Source: Nipponacmea schrenckii
Taxonomy: Eukaryota; Mollusca; Gastropoda; Lottiidae
DNA length: 64,000 nt
Reading direction: 5' to 3'
Assembly (NCBI GenBank): GCA_030562195.1
Contig: JAUJPP010000005.1
Span: forward strand, 4,584,826-4,648,825
In this document: positions 24,000 to 36,100 of the stretch, in pieces
How positions within the stretch are numbered: position 1 is the first letter of the stretch
How the letters are laid out: each line of letters begins with the position of its first letter
Position numbers and translations under genes: made by a program
The notes under the pieces: model-generated
What the model was told of the DNA's origin: nothing
Database searches by the model: none
What the model saw: only the letters and a program-made list of their open reading frames with translations

Positions 24000-26815
24000 A
24001 ACCACATATAAGGAATAGGCAGCGCAAGCTATATCGGGCTATATACATGTGTGTATATGCGCATTAAAAAGCCATTAAAGTAGTGATCCACATAAACAGC
24101 ATGCCATATACTTAACAAAGATATATTATTCCCTAGTTATTACTATTAGCCTAGTTTTTCTTAATTACCATAACATGCTACATAGAAAGATCGTGTAAGT
24201 TGTATTTATAACCGCACATGTGATATACGATATATTACAATGATTATATACAGGTCGCCAGCATATTTGATATTGCTATAGTGGGTATAGACTCAGAGCT
24301 AGAGTGCAGTGGTGTGGTTTTGTTTGCTTAGGTCACGTTGCCATGTACTTAACATTGAGTTTCGCGTCGAAATAGATTTTAAAAAGTTGTATATTGTAAT
24401 GCGTAGAAACTTTATGTAAGACACTGTGCATTGTCGAGTGAATTAAATACTTCGATTTCTCTACAGGTGTAGCTGGAGATAGTGTAGTAGAGATCTCCAC
24501 ACGAAGATTGTCGCCTTCTTTCCCGGAAAGATTTCCCTCGTTGCACACTACGCGTCGTTTTAAGAAAAATCGTAAACAGAAGATTATAAAGATGTAAAAC
24601 TATGCTTTATTTCATTTCAAATCTTGACTCAAAATAAGCCAAAGTTGGACGTTATATAGTAATAGTTCCCTCGTTGCACACGGCGTGTCATTAATAACAA
24701 CATCATGTGCAGAAATGTAAACCGTATCAATGCAGGATACGTTCAGTGGTTTCCGACTGGAATTGAAGCTATGGATCGAACGTTATATCACAAGCTTTAC
24801 TGTACGAAGTCTCCACATAGAGGGTGTTCACACACCCAAGCGCAAAGTATCACCTCTGTTTTACTAGATTAGTCCCATACAATCGTATAATAAATTGATA
24901 AGACTTTTAATATAAGAGTAATTTGCAATGTACTTTTAATATATATAAGATATCGGGCCCATATCATTCATATTAACCCATTTTTAAAAGGCAATTTAGG
25001 CCAAGGTCGTTAATATACATTAAAAATATTTCTTTTGCTGATATCAGACACAAGTTGTTGACGAATTCATGTGATGTCGTATTTTTTAAATGTCATAAAT
25101 TTCCATAAAAAAAAAACAGACTTGCGACGCTAACGGACTTATAACCAGTAACAAAATACTAAAATCGATCAGTTCTTTAGTAGAAATAAGTGCATAGGCT
25201 ACACCTAAAGCACTGAGATATAACAGTCCTCGCGAAATACCGATGCCCCTCTCCCCCCCCCCCTAACACCCAACCTTAGTACATCAGATTCCCTATTGTT
25301 AGTGATGCTTTAAGGTACTGAATACAAAGACGTTAAGTCTTGTGTTACAGGTCTTCACGATATAGATCTCTGGAAATCTGGAAGGCAAAAGGTGATCATC
25401 TTCCACAATTGCTGATAAAGTGCTGACGTCTTGGTCTGCTAGTGGTACAGCCAAAACTGACTAAGGGACATTTCATTGGACCCAATACACCAGACTTTGA
25501 TCCTTTGAAGGCACCGTCTCCTGATTAGGGTATTAACGAGGGAGTATAATATATGGGGATTTTTTTAAAATGACTTTAGTAAATGGTGGATATATATCTG
25601 AACATAGTTATATGGATATCAATTACATTATTAAATAACTTGCGACGCTTCAACGAGGATACTCTCGTCTTTACCAAGCAATGACGGGGGTGTTATTTGG
25701 ACACCGATGTTTTTGAAGGTTGAAAGAAGAGTCATTCCGAGCAATATTAATTGATCAAACCATTGATTCAGCCCCTGGCAATATGTTACAATAGACTTTT
25801 AATTGCCGGTGAATCTATTTACGGTAGAATATGTCGCAATATATTTACTGTAATCTATTTCTATGAGCTTGTTATGAGGCTTTGGGTCAATCAAGTTGTT
25901 CACATCTTTGAAAGTCTTTGACCAGTAAAACAATGTTGGTGACTTTATGGCCGATATATTTGAATGGACTACACAAATATGATGCTGACGACCTGCCTAT
26001 GGATGTTATTGAGTACTTCAGATAGTTTTTCTAGAGGAAAGGTTTCGGGAATAAGGCCCTAGTAGCGTTATAAGTCTTTTTATGGATAGATAAGGCACAC
26101 ATGGTATGCTTGTGTATAGTGATCTTCCTTCAAAATGATCTTATCTTAGCCGTGTAGATTACAAAATTTAATCTCTATGTCTATCGCTTCGCTGTATTAA
26201 TAGCAGCGATGTATTATATAACACCTAATATCATTCTACTTTTGCGTTAGTCAATAGTCATGTATATACATGTATATGTCGATATTCCACTCTCATATAC
26301 GTAATATCTTTCCAAGACCTGTGTTAAAATCGACCACTTCCGTCTGCAGCGAGTAAACACCGAACTACTTTCGAAAAAAAATCAATACACTTGGTATTAA
26401 AACGGAGATAATTGGTTGCGATGACGTCAACGGTCTAAGGAATAATTCCAAGATCAATAATCTGCATGAATGAAAAGACTTGTAGCTTCTTTGGAATTCG
26501 GTCAATGACCTTGTTAGTGTTAGCACGGCAGTTTTTAGGATGAGTTTATTACTGTACTTCGATGTTATAGATTTGCCTAAACCTGCAATTCAAGGGATGT
26601 TTCTTTTTTAACTTACTGATTATGGTAAACAAGATTCCTAAGAGCCTAGTGGTAGCTTTACTGTTTTACTGTTACAGCATATTCTCGTTGGTTACCATGC
26701 ATTGCATACTTTGGTTTTGGATTGAATTGTTGTCGTTTAGAGTCATGACAGATGAACTGTTGTGTTTCTATTTCACTCCGTCGACTTATTCGTTTTAGGG
26801 TATTATAAGAGGTTT
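24000..26815. other. Intergenic, no gene recognised
   Basis: AT-rich sequence without an exon-like frame, RNA gene or long array. The phrase TTCCCTCGTTGCACAC recurs near 24530 and 24665 and, in variant form, near 18900 and 27260. This suggests a decayed dispersed repeat. Confidence 0.45.
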
Positions 26816-26819
26816 TCTT

Positions 26820-26960
26820 ATCATAGGGGTTCATAAGGGTCCTGACCCCAGGGGTTCATAAGGGTCCTGACCCTAGGGGTTCATAAGGGTCCTGACCCCA
26901 GGGGTTCATAAGGGTCCTGAGGTTTCCTGATCCCAGGGGTTCATAAGGTTTTCTATCCTA
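26820..26960. repeat. 25-bp minisatellite, about 5 copies
   Basis: Units share AGGGGTTCATAAGGGTCCTG and ACCC, degenerating at the right end. Confidence 0.9.
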
Positions 26961-26964
26961 AGGG

Positions 26965-28555
26965 CCATGATTGTTTTTGACCCAAGGGGCTATGGTGGTT
27001 TCTGAGCATGGAATTCAAAAGAGAATCTCAACCCAAAGGTTTATTTGACACTGTGAATTTTTTTTTTCACCCAAAACAATCGATTTATTGTGTGTTAAAT
27101 CCGCAAAGAGATAATAAAAACTTATCTGGTTACGTACTTGAATCTGGGTCACCAAAGGTCCTGTTTGGTCGGGTCACCGATATGTATGGCGCAATACGGT
27201 CTACATCTTTATAGAAATCATACCTATTAGATTAAACTTTGTGTACACTGATAAAATTTCCCTCATTGCACACGACATCCTTCTCCCTTTGTCCAATCTG
27301 GTTGAAAAGCAAGGCGTAAACCTCATTTCATTCTGTATCCAAACCAATCACTCAGATCGTATACTTGAAACTCAATCCAATACAAGTCTTTAATTTTAGA
27401 ATCTTATTTCAATCGTTAACAGGTTTAAATGCGTAGATCATGTAAAATAGAAGTTAATGCGTCTCTTGTATGTGTGGATACCATAAGTTTAATAAACTAA
27501 GTGATTAAAAAAATGCGGTCATCAATGCTATCGATGGTGGTTGTTTTTTTTAAATATATATCAAAGACGTCATGATATTGTAAAGAGAGTCCCTGCATGT
27601 ATGCTAACTAGATTGATATGTGAAAACCTAGTAAATGATATATCCTCCTGTATTGTCCGTTGATTCTGCATGACCTTATTTCTGTTCAACTCTTCCGTTT
27701 GAAGTCCCAAAATACATACATGTACGTCAGATTTGGGGCGTCTCATACGCAATAGCAAGGCCATTATACACCTAATTGAAACATAAATAGCCTGATCTGC
27801 TAATTGATTTAAATATATTGTGTTATAAACCAAGGGTGTATTTGCGTTACATGAAGTAGAAAATGTTATTAAAGGCCATTGCGTGTTTAAAATATCTTAT
27901 TTTTAAATGGTTTGGTATCTGCTGCTCGAAAAAGACCAATACGTCAACTTTTTTTTAAGCGAATGTAATTTAATCTGAGACTAAAATAAGTTGACTTGGT
28001 TTTAATATTATTTCGAACAAACATGTGCGTCTTGGTGAAATCTTGTAATAGTAAGGATTTTTATGGAAAAAGGGTGATGCAATCGATCAAGGATCTTGCA
28101 CGAGGTCACAGGAAAAAAAGTTTAAGAAGTAATGATAATGGCGTATGCGAATGTTCTTGGAAAATTCAATAAATTCTTTTCGTTGTCCCTATTTGTTGGC
28201 CAAATCAACTCCTGGTTGATCTGCTGGAAATTGTTTATAGTATTTAGTAAACGGTATTGTTTAGTTTTTCATCCAGGTTTAATTTAGAAAGCAGGTACCT
28301 TTGGGTGAAACTTTGCGCAAGTGCTTTGTATTTCATTATTCAGGCGAAATCTTAGGCCTTTTGCAACAGGCAACTGACCCACTTAAAAAAAGCGTCGTTA
28401 ATTTGTTAGGTTGGTTCAAGGTGACCTTAAGTTTCGCAAGGGTTTTTGTTGTTTGTCATTGATTAAAGCTTGGTAAGGCGAAAAGTCAAAAGGCCATGCA
28501 GGAGGTCGGTGTGAAACTGACACGGTGCAAAATGAAGCAACAACGCCCGTTTAAT
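26965..28555. other. Intergenic, no gene recognised
   Basis: AT-rich. Short open frames on both strands lack domains or splice context. Confidence 0.45.
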
Positions 28556-28559
28556 TTAA

Positions 28560-28985
28560 ACCTTTAGGAGGGTTTCAAGGTACCTTTGGGATCTTAACCA
28601 GCTTCTGTTGTTGTTTCTAGGTTCCTGGGACTTAATTGCTAGGATACCCGGTCTTAACATGTTTCTAGAAAAGGATTTTATGTTTCAATATCCTGGTTTT
28701 AACTTGTTTCAGGGTCCTAAAAATCGAAGCAACAACGTCCTCTAGGAGACCTAGGATCTTAACTTTTTTCTTTCCTAACAATTTGTTTCTAGGATATCCT
28801 AGGGTCTTAACTTGTTTCTAAGATATCCTAGGGTCTTTACTTTGTTTCTAGGATATCCTAGGATCTTAACTTGTTTCTAGGATATCCTAGGATCTTAACT
28901 TGTTTCTAAGATATCCTAACACTGTTTCTAGGATATCCTAGGGTCTTATCTTCTAACACTGTTTCTTGGACATTCTAGGATCGTT
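28560..28985. repeat. ~29-37-bp satellite with palindromic core (family A, locus 1)
   Basis: About seven clear units (28749-28985) share TTTCTAGGATATCCTAGG and GTCTTAACTTG; 28560-28748 holds decayed units. The core CTAGGATATCCTAG is a perfect 14-bp palindrome. The right-hand units include CTAACACTGTTTCTAGGATA, the reverse complement of the array at 55985-56612. Confidence 0.85.
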
Positions 28986-28989
28986 TCGG

Positions 28990-31225
28990 GAGTACGTGGC
29001 CTGTCTGGTAGAAGCAATATAGAAACCCTTAAAGTTGAAGACGTCCTAAGCTGTACGTCTTTAGCAATAGATATCCCAACTAATAATTGGTAATTCTTTA
29101 CGTTTTTAACGACGATTTTAAGTCGAAATTTATTTCCTATTGTCTTTGTTTATTACCTTGATTTCGATCATTAAATTCCTGGAAATATTCGACTCAATCA
29201 TCTGAACTCATTGCAAAACCGTGCCCCTGGCCACTTAAGTCCATATTCTATGACGTCAATACCGATATCCTTGGAAACTACTATTATATCCTCAAGCTGT
29301 TGGAATTTCGCAACTAAAATCAAATTATCAGGAATATCGCAATGGAACTGATCTGGTTTTAATTTACAGTGCTTCGGTTTCCTGTGTCTTCATTATTTTC
29401 TACACTAAGTTTCGGATAAATCACCAACTTAGATGTAAGAAAACTCAAACCGGATTGCGAAATCTCAGTTTTATTTCGACATAATTTGAAGACCAATAAG
29501 ATATATTTTATCTCTCTTAGACGATATCGTAAGCAAGAATCCTTATAACTCTCGAAGGATGTAGATTATATAACAATGCCACGGATAGTGCTTTTATGGA
29601 ACATTGTCAGAATAACGGAGCATTTAAGACTACGTTTCAACCAAACTTTCTAACAGTATTGATTTGGCCGCTAAAAAACATAGTTGGACGTAAAACTTGT
29701 TGGTTCGGTAGTTGGCCCACATTGAGTCGGTACGTCCCCTATTTGTGCCCCAGTCTGGGGAGTCGGGCACTACCAATGAGTCTGCTACACGATAACTAAA
29801 TTTCACACAAATATAATGAATAATCAAAACTCCCTACGTTATGTATTTTATAGTGGGTTATACATAAGAAGGTGTAGAAGAGTAGGACGTAAACTCCATT
29901 CATTTCATTTCATTTTACACAAGAATATGTCCTGTCCACAAAATTACTAAACATTAAAAATAAACTGAAAATCAGCACTTCACATTATGTCTATCTTTGA
30001 GTGGATAAATTCAAATTTAGATACGATTATTAACCAAATCCTGTTATAATATATCCGCTTCCTGTATCAATATTAAACACAATTACGGAAATTACATATT
30101 CAAATGTATCTATTTATAAATGATTATGAATTAACATGTTTTTCATTTTGCGGTTTTTTTTTTCTTTTCTAAACATTGAGAAACAATGTAGCGAAATATC
30201 AAATCCCACTTAAAAATTAAGCTTGTGAAATCGCAGTTTGTTGGGAAGCTGCATTGTTCCATTCATCTCAGAAAACTCGCTGACTTTGACCCCACCTTAC
30301 CATTCAACACTGTACCCACACGAAATATAGTACCTCTTGTGAGAACAGTGCTCAGAACAATGGTCAGAATGCATTGAAAGTGGTTACTTTTGGCAGATCA
30401 AAAATACCTTGAAAGCAAAAGCCACAAGACGTTCCCAGAGAAGCACCTGTTGCTCTGCAAGTCGAGAGTCCATAATCGAGGATATACTTGATCAGTCCAA
30501 AAAGAGCCAAATTTTGACCGACCCAAGCAAAAGTCAGTAATCATTGAGTAAGCCAAAATTTATTTCTACTACGTGTATTTTGTCATGTCATAAGAGCGCA
30601 TTCGATTGGTGGTCATGTGAAATATAGGACATGTTGCACAATATGTTAAACAAGGGACTTAAATTATATATTAGTTCCCCCTTCATTATCCAATATAACA
30701 TCCGCGTTCGATAACATTTCCTTGTGTATTTTATGAGTTGCGCAAGATTTTGGTTTCGTATGGACATTAAAGAAGAATTCCGCTATGGACCTTCCCGGTT
30801 CCCCCATCCGGGTCTATAGTCCTATTGTACCCCCCCCCCCTCGTTCCATCTTCGTTCAAGCTATGTCATCTGTGCTTTCAATTTGGGGCGTTCACAACTC
30901 TAATTCATCGTAGGTAGGCCTACCGAAAATTTGGTGATCTGGCTTCTTCATTGATAATCTATATCTATTCAGAGTTCCTTTATACCGTTTCTCATTTAAA
31001 TGATGTGAGAACGAAATTTATGTACTATGGGATATGAAAACATTTCACATTATTAGAAAGAAAACGGAAAAGAACAATCCTTTCTCTTCCTTGATAATTA
31101 ACTAGGGATACTCTAATACAACGCCAAGGTTAACTAGGGTTGGGCCATATGAATGTATCCAATCAAGGTTGGTCACTAGCCACTCCGTGGGTGGGTTCAA
31201 TAGGTGCTTTAGAAAAAATATCGAG
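28990..31225. other. Intergenic, one dispersed-element copy, no gene recognised
   Basis: A copy of the ~40-bp element lies at about 29873-29925 (+). Overlapping opposite-strand open frames at 29596-29827 have no recognisable domain. A C-run lies near 30831. Confidence 0.5.
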
Positions 31226-31229
31226 GTCA

Positions 31230-31385
31230 TATCGGTCGGACAGTTTTTGTCCTTGTAAATCTTGAGGTCCGAAGGCGGTAAACCCATATCGGTCGGACAA
31301 TTTTCGTCCTTTCAAGTCTTGTCCTTAGGTGATAAGCCGTTTTCGGCGGACAGTTTTTGTCCTTGATTCCTTTGCGTCCTAATCT
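31230..31385. repeat. Three tandem units of about 55 bp
   Basis: Units share TCGGTCGGACAGTTTTTGTC followed by CTT. Copies begin near 31230, 31286 and 31341 and decay to the right. Confidence 0.75.
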
Positions 31386-31744
31386 AGTAGTAGTAGCGAG
31401 ATATATCATATAATTCCGTATATAATGCGCGCTTTTTTAAAGACGGATCCAGATTTTATATTTGTATGAACATGCCGCATAATTTCCTTAACAATCGGGT
31501 CTATAACGGACCCTTATTGGACATAAGATAGCGCTTGGAGATAGGGACATCCTTGGGCAAAACTAAGCGTAATCTCATTAGGAATTGGTATTGCTTGATC
31601 AGTAAGAGCATTAAGTATGCCATAACTGACCCCCATTTCCTCTCTGACCTTCAAGAAGATATATTTCTAATGCCCAATCCCATAAAGGAGTAACCTTTCC
31701 TGCTCCATTTGTACCCCAAAAGATCCATTAAAAAGTAAGAATTT

Positions 31745-33114
31745 TTTTTTTTAATTTCTTTATTCCTGCATAAACAATGGGAATAAAATTAACGACAAAA
31801 TGATGAGACATGAAAACAGAGTCTACAGGACAGTAATGATAAATAACATAGAAATGAATTCCGTCTCAAACATCAAGTCCTTTTAACTTTAGGAACAAAT
31901 GATGTAGACTGTGCATTAGTCCAGATCAGTAAGTCTGTTCTAAGGAAATGGACTCAATGATCTGGACTAGACTTCATAATGGCGACATGCAATTAGTATT
32001 TCTTTATTGCAATATAATACGAGGATGACTTTTCAAAAATTTTCAAATTTAGAACAAAAAAAAAAAAAAAAACTTCGAAATTATTTTAAATTCAACTGTG
32101 ATTTCTTTCGTTACTTTTATATTTTGGTAACCAGCCCAAATTTACAGCTCAACAGCTCACAACCGCTTGTCCAAATTTTGATCAGTAGAGATAACCAAAC
32201 ATGGGGAAAAAACTTATTTCAAGGGCATTCAATGAAGGGGGAAAAAATTTAAAGAGACACTTTGACAAAAGAAAGTAGCCCTTGGATGAAATGAGGCATT
32301 TATCTTGTCAAGTTGTAACTTTAAGCCATTTCAAGTCCGTGCTTTGTTTTTTTTTAAATAAATTTATAATAACATTAAGATTTATTTTAACAAAATTCTA
32401 ACAAAACTGGCACACCAACATTCAAAATCTGACACAGCTTTCTCATTCTTTACATCTCTCATTAAGTGAAAGATCAAAATAGTTTGGAATCTTTTTTTTA
32501 TCAAAGGTTTAATTTGAACGTTCGTAGAAACACCATATACCAAATATTATAATTCAAATTAAATTTTATATTTTAAAGCCTCGTAACGTTGGCTTAGATT
32601 CATAAAAACACATAGAAAACATCAAGTATACAAAAAACATACACTCTTGAAAAATTCTCCTTTTTCTTCAATTTTTTTTTCATATAAAATAACTAGAAAT
32701 AAATATGTATTGTCTGATTCGAGGGTTATCTGATTTAGATGTAATTATATGCGCATATTTAAGGTCATAAATGCATATACTGTATCAGAAACCTTAGAAT
32801 AATTTATGAATAAATTAATTATTGGGCAATACTCTTCAGATATACCAATGTGGTTCTCATTTGAAGGAGACATATTTCTGTAAAGATATCACGTATGGAG
32901 CTTGATATATTTTAAGTTGTTTTCTTGGTAGTGGTAGGTCTGCAAGATCTATAAGATACCCGTTGATTTTAAACCCTTCCAAACCATATGGTCGAAATTC
33001 CTTGTGAACTTCAGTATCCCAGTATCATCCGAACTTCCCTCCAAGTTCAATACTGATGGAGTCTTATAATAAATAAATTTGTTTCAAGTCAATTTGTTAT
33101 CCTAAGAATCACGA
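31745..33114 (-). other. Possible Tribbles 3' UTR
   Basis: No other gene is seen between the Tribbles stop and about 31.7 kb. On the minus strand an AATAAA signal lies near 31760, followed by an A-rich run. Other AATAAA sites lie closer to the stop, so the true end is uncertain. Confidence 0.3.
31917..31969. repeat. Perfect 12-bp inverted repeat
   Basis: TAGTCCAGATCA (31917-31928) and TGATCTGGACTA (31958-31969) are fully complementary with a 29-base spacer. It could fold in RNA or mark a decayed palindromic element. It lies downstream of the Tribbles stop, possibly in the 3' UTR. Confidence 0.6.
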
Positions 33115-36100
33115 TTAATCATCCAGCACTTTTGGAACTCCAAACTCGGGCACCAGTTGGTCGGACATGCTCTTTTCCGACCTCCACGAGAACTTGTTTG
33201 CACAATTTCGGAACCACGGATGTCCTAGAATTTGTTCAGCCGTCAGTCGATCACTAGGTTCGCGTCGAAGCAGAGTTTTTAACAAACACTTGGCCCTGGA
33301 TGACAGAGAGTTTGGAATTGAAAAATGGCCACGGCGTATTTTTCCAAATAACGCTGCTGGCTGAGTATCATGAAAGGGATAACGTCCAATAAGCATTGTG
33401 TAAAGCATAACGCCCAGACTCCAACAATCAGCTGCTTTACCAGAATAGGTCCCAATAGCACTGAGGATCTCCGGGCTGACGTAGGCTGGACAACCATGTT
33501 TATCAGACATCAGATCGTTGTCTTCGTTATCCAGTACCGTGGCATCTTCTAAACTGTCCAATTTTAATTTTGTTCTGGAAAGAGAAAAATGGATTTGGAC
33601 ATAAGTTTCAGTGAATTTAAAAAAAAGTTTTTGCATAGTAGAAATTTCTTAAACTGCTTCTCTTTGATGCTTAAGTGAAAATGTTCAACTCAGCGCAGTG
33701 TGCATTGAGAGAAATAAGCTACTTTACAAGCAACTGTTTAATACTGTATGCACAATGCATAAAGCTTATCGCAATTTCTTAAACTGCTTTTCGTAGATGC
33801 CCTAGTTTGGGATCATATAGAACAGATATTTAATACTATATACACAATATGTAAGCTTACATCAATGCAAACAATATTCAAACTTTTGATAACATCTTCA
33901 TTATATATTCAAGGACACAGATAACTACTCAACCCTTGGAAATAGGCTCATATTGATTTTCTCATGAAATCCTATATAGATAATGACCCTGCTTACTAAT
34001 GCTGACTGTTACTAAATATAGATTGAAATCGTGGGAGCGTTGAGGAATGTTAACGATGTCAACATCAAAGAAAGGGAGATAACTTAAACAAATGATAGCC
34101 TAAAAACTTAAAATGTCTTACACCTATTTTTATCGCTGTGTAATTTTTGACTGAATTCCTGATGGCTTATGTAAGATGACATGTCGATTATGTTTTTCTT
34201 CACCTATTTTATGAATAGGGCTAATAAATGATTGATAAGAATCAACAATTTGACAGATTAATAAAAAAAGATTAGATTTCTTCATTGAACGGCAAGAATT
34301 TGAATTTATTAGCATAAAATGCAAAACTTTTTAATTGAGTAGCAAGAAACTTCAGCAAAAATTTTATCTGAACAGCAAGAAATTTAACTGATCAGCAAGA
34401 AACTTAACTGAATAGCAAGAAACTTAACTGAATAGCAAGAAACTTAACTGAATAGCAAGAAACTTAACTGAATAGCAAGAAACTTAACTGAATAGCAAGA
34501 AACTTAACTGAACAGCAAGAAACTTTACTGAATAGCAAGAAACTTAACTGAATAGCAAGAAACTTAACTGAATAGCAAGAAACTTAACATGAACAGCAAG
34601 AAACTTAAATGAACAGCAAGAAACTTAACTGAATAGCAAGAAACTTAACTGAATAGCAAGAAACTTAACTGAATAGCAAGAAACTTAACTGAATAGCAAG
34701 AAACTTAACTGAATAGCAAGAAACTTAACTGAATAGCAAGAAACTTAACTGAATAGCAAGAAACTTAAATGAATAGCAAGAAACTTAACTGAATAGCAAG
34801 AAACTTAACTGAATAGCAAGAAACTTAACTGAATAGCAAGAAACTTAACTGAATAGCAAGAAACTTAACTGAATAGCAAGAAACTTAACTGAATAGCAAG
34901 AAACTTAACTGAATAGCAAGAAACTTAACTGAATAGCAAGAAACTTAACTGAATAGCAAGAAACTTAACTGAATAGCAAGAAACTTAACTGAATAGCAAG
35001 AAACTTAACTGAATAGCAAGAAACTTAACTGAATAGCAAGAAACTTAACTGAATAGCAAGAAACTTAACTGAATAGCAAGAAACTTAACTGAATAGCAAG
35101 AAACTTAACTGAATAGCAAGAAACTTAACTGAATAGCAAAGAAACTTAAGCAAAACTTTTATCTAAACAGCAAGATATTAAATACTGAAAAGCAAGGTAT
35201 ATAACTGAATAGCAAAAATAGCAAACAATATCACTGACTGAAAGTAGCCTAAATATTGAAGAGATTGACCTTATCATTTGCATACTGCAAGAATACACAG
35301 GGGTTATGTAATTCTCCTTGTCAATGTAGACTGGTATTGATTTAGGACTACTGATATATACTATTTAAGTTCCCTACAATTACTTTACAAAGACTTCTTT
35401 ATCAAATATAAAGGAAATATTTTACTGCGGAAATAATTCAACCAGACAGCATGAATAATGTACAAAATAACAGTCAAACTTTCCCCTTTAGATAATTACT
35501 GTGAATTTTGAAATTCTTTTATGTTTTTGTCGAGTACGTTCAAAATGTCTTATTTGTGTGCAACAGCGGAGAAGAAACTGGGACATGGTATTAAACGGGA
35601 AGTGAAAATAAACATTTAAACCTCTACAACCTAACTGATCTGTTATTGTTTCTATACACACAATGGTCCAAACAAACGCCCTCCTACAAAATCAACCTAA
35701 CCAAATTCTTGAGAAACTTTCAAATTATTTTTAGAACATAAGAAATTTCTCAGAGGCAAATATGAATTGTGTTTTTATTATAAAATTTTTGAGGTATTTA
35801 GTGCAGGTAATTATTTGACTTAGTCTACAAGTTTTATATATTATATTGTAGACAAACTAGACTTCAGATTTCCTGTTTGAAACATGATACAGTTAACTGA
35901 GATTAAGTTTAAGAATTTCGGATTTTAAGTTTAAGAATTTCAGAGTTTCTGAGTTTAAGAATTTCAGAGTTTCTGAGTTTAAGAATTTCTGAGTTTCTGA
36001 GTTTAAGAATTTCAGAGTTTCTGAGTTTAAGAATTTCAGAGTTTTTAAGTTTAAGAATTTCTGAGTTTAAGAATTTCTGAGTTTTTAAGTTCAAGAAATT

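Noticed and set aside
34280..35230. CRISPR-like array
   Set aside because: Units are contiguous 20-bp tandem copies without unique spacers, in an animal intron.
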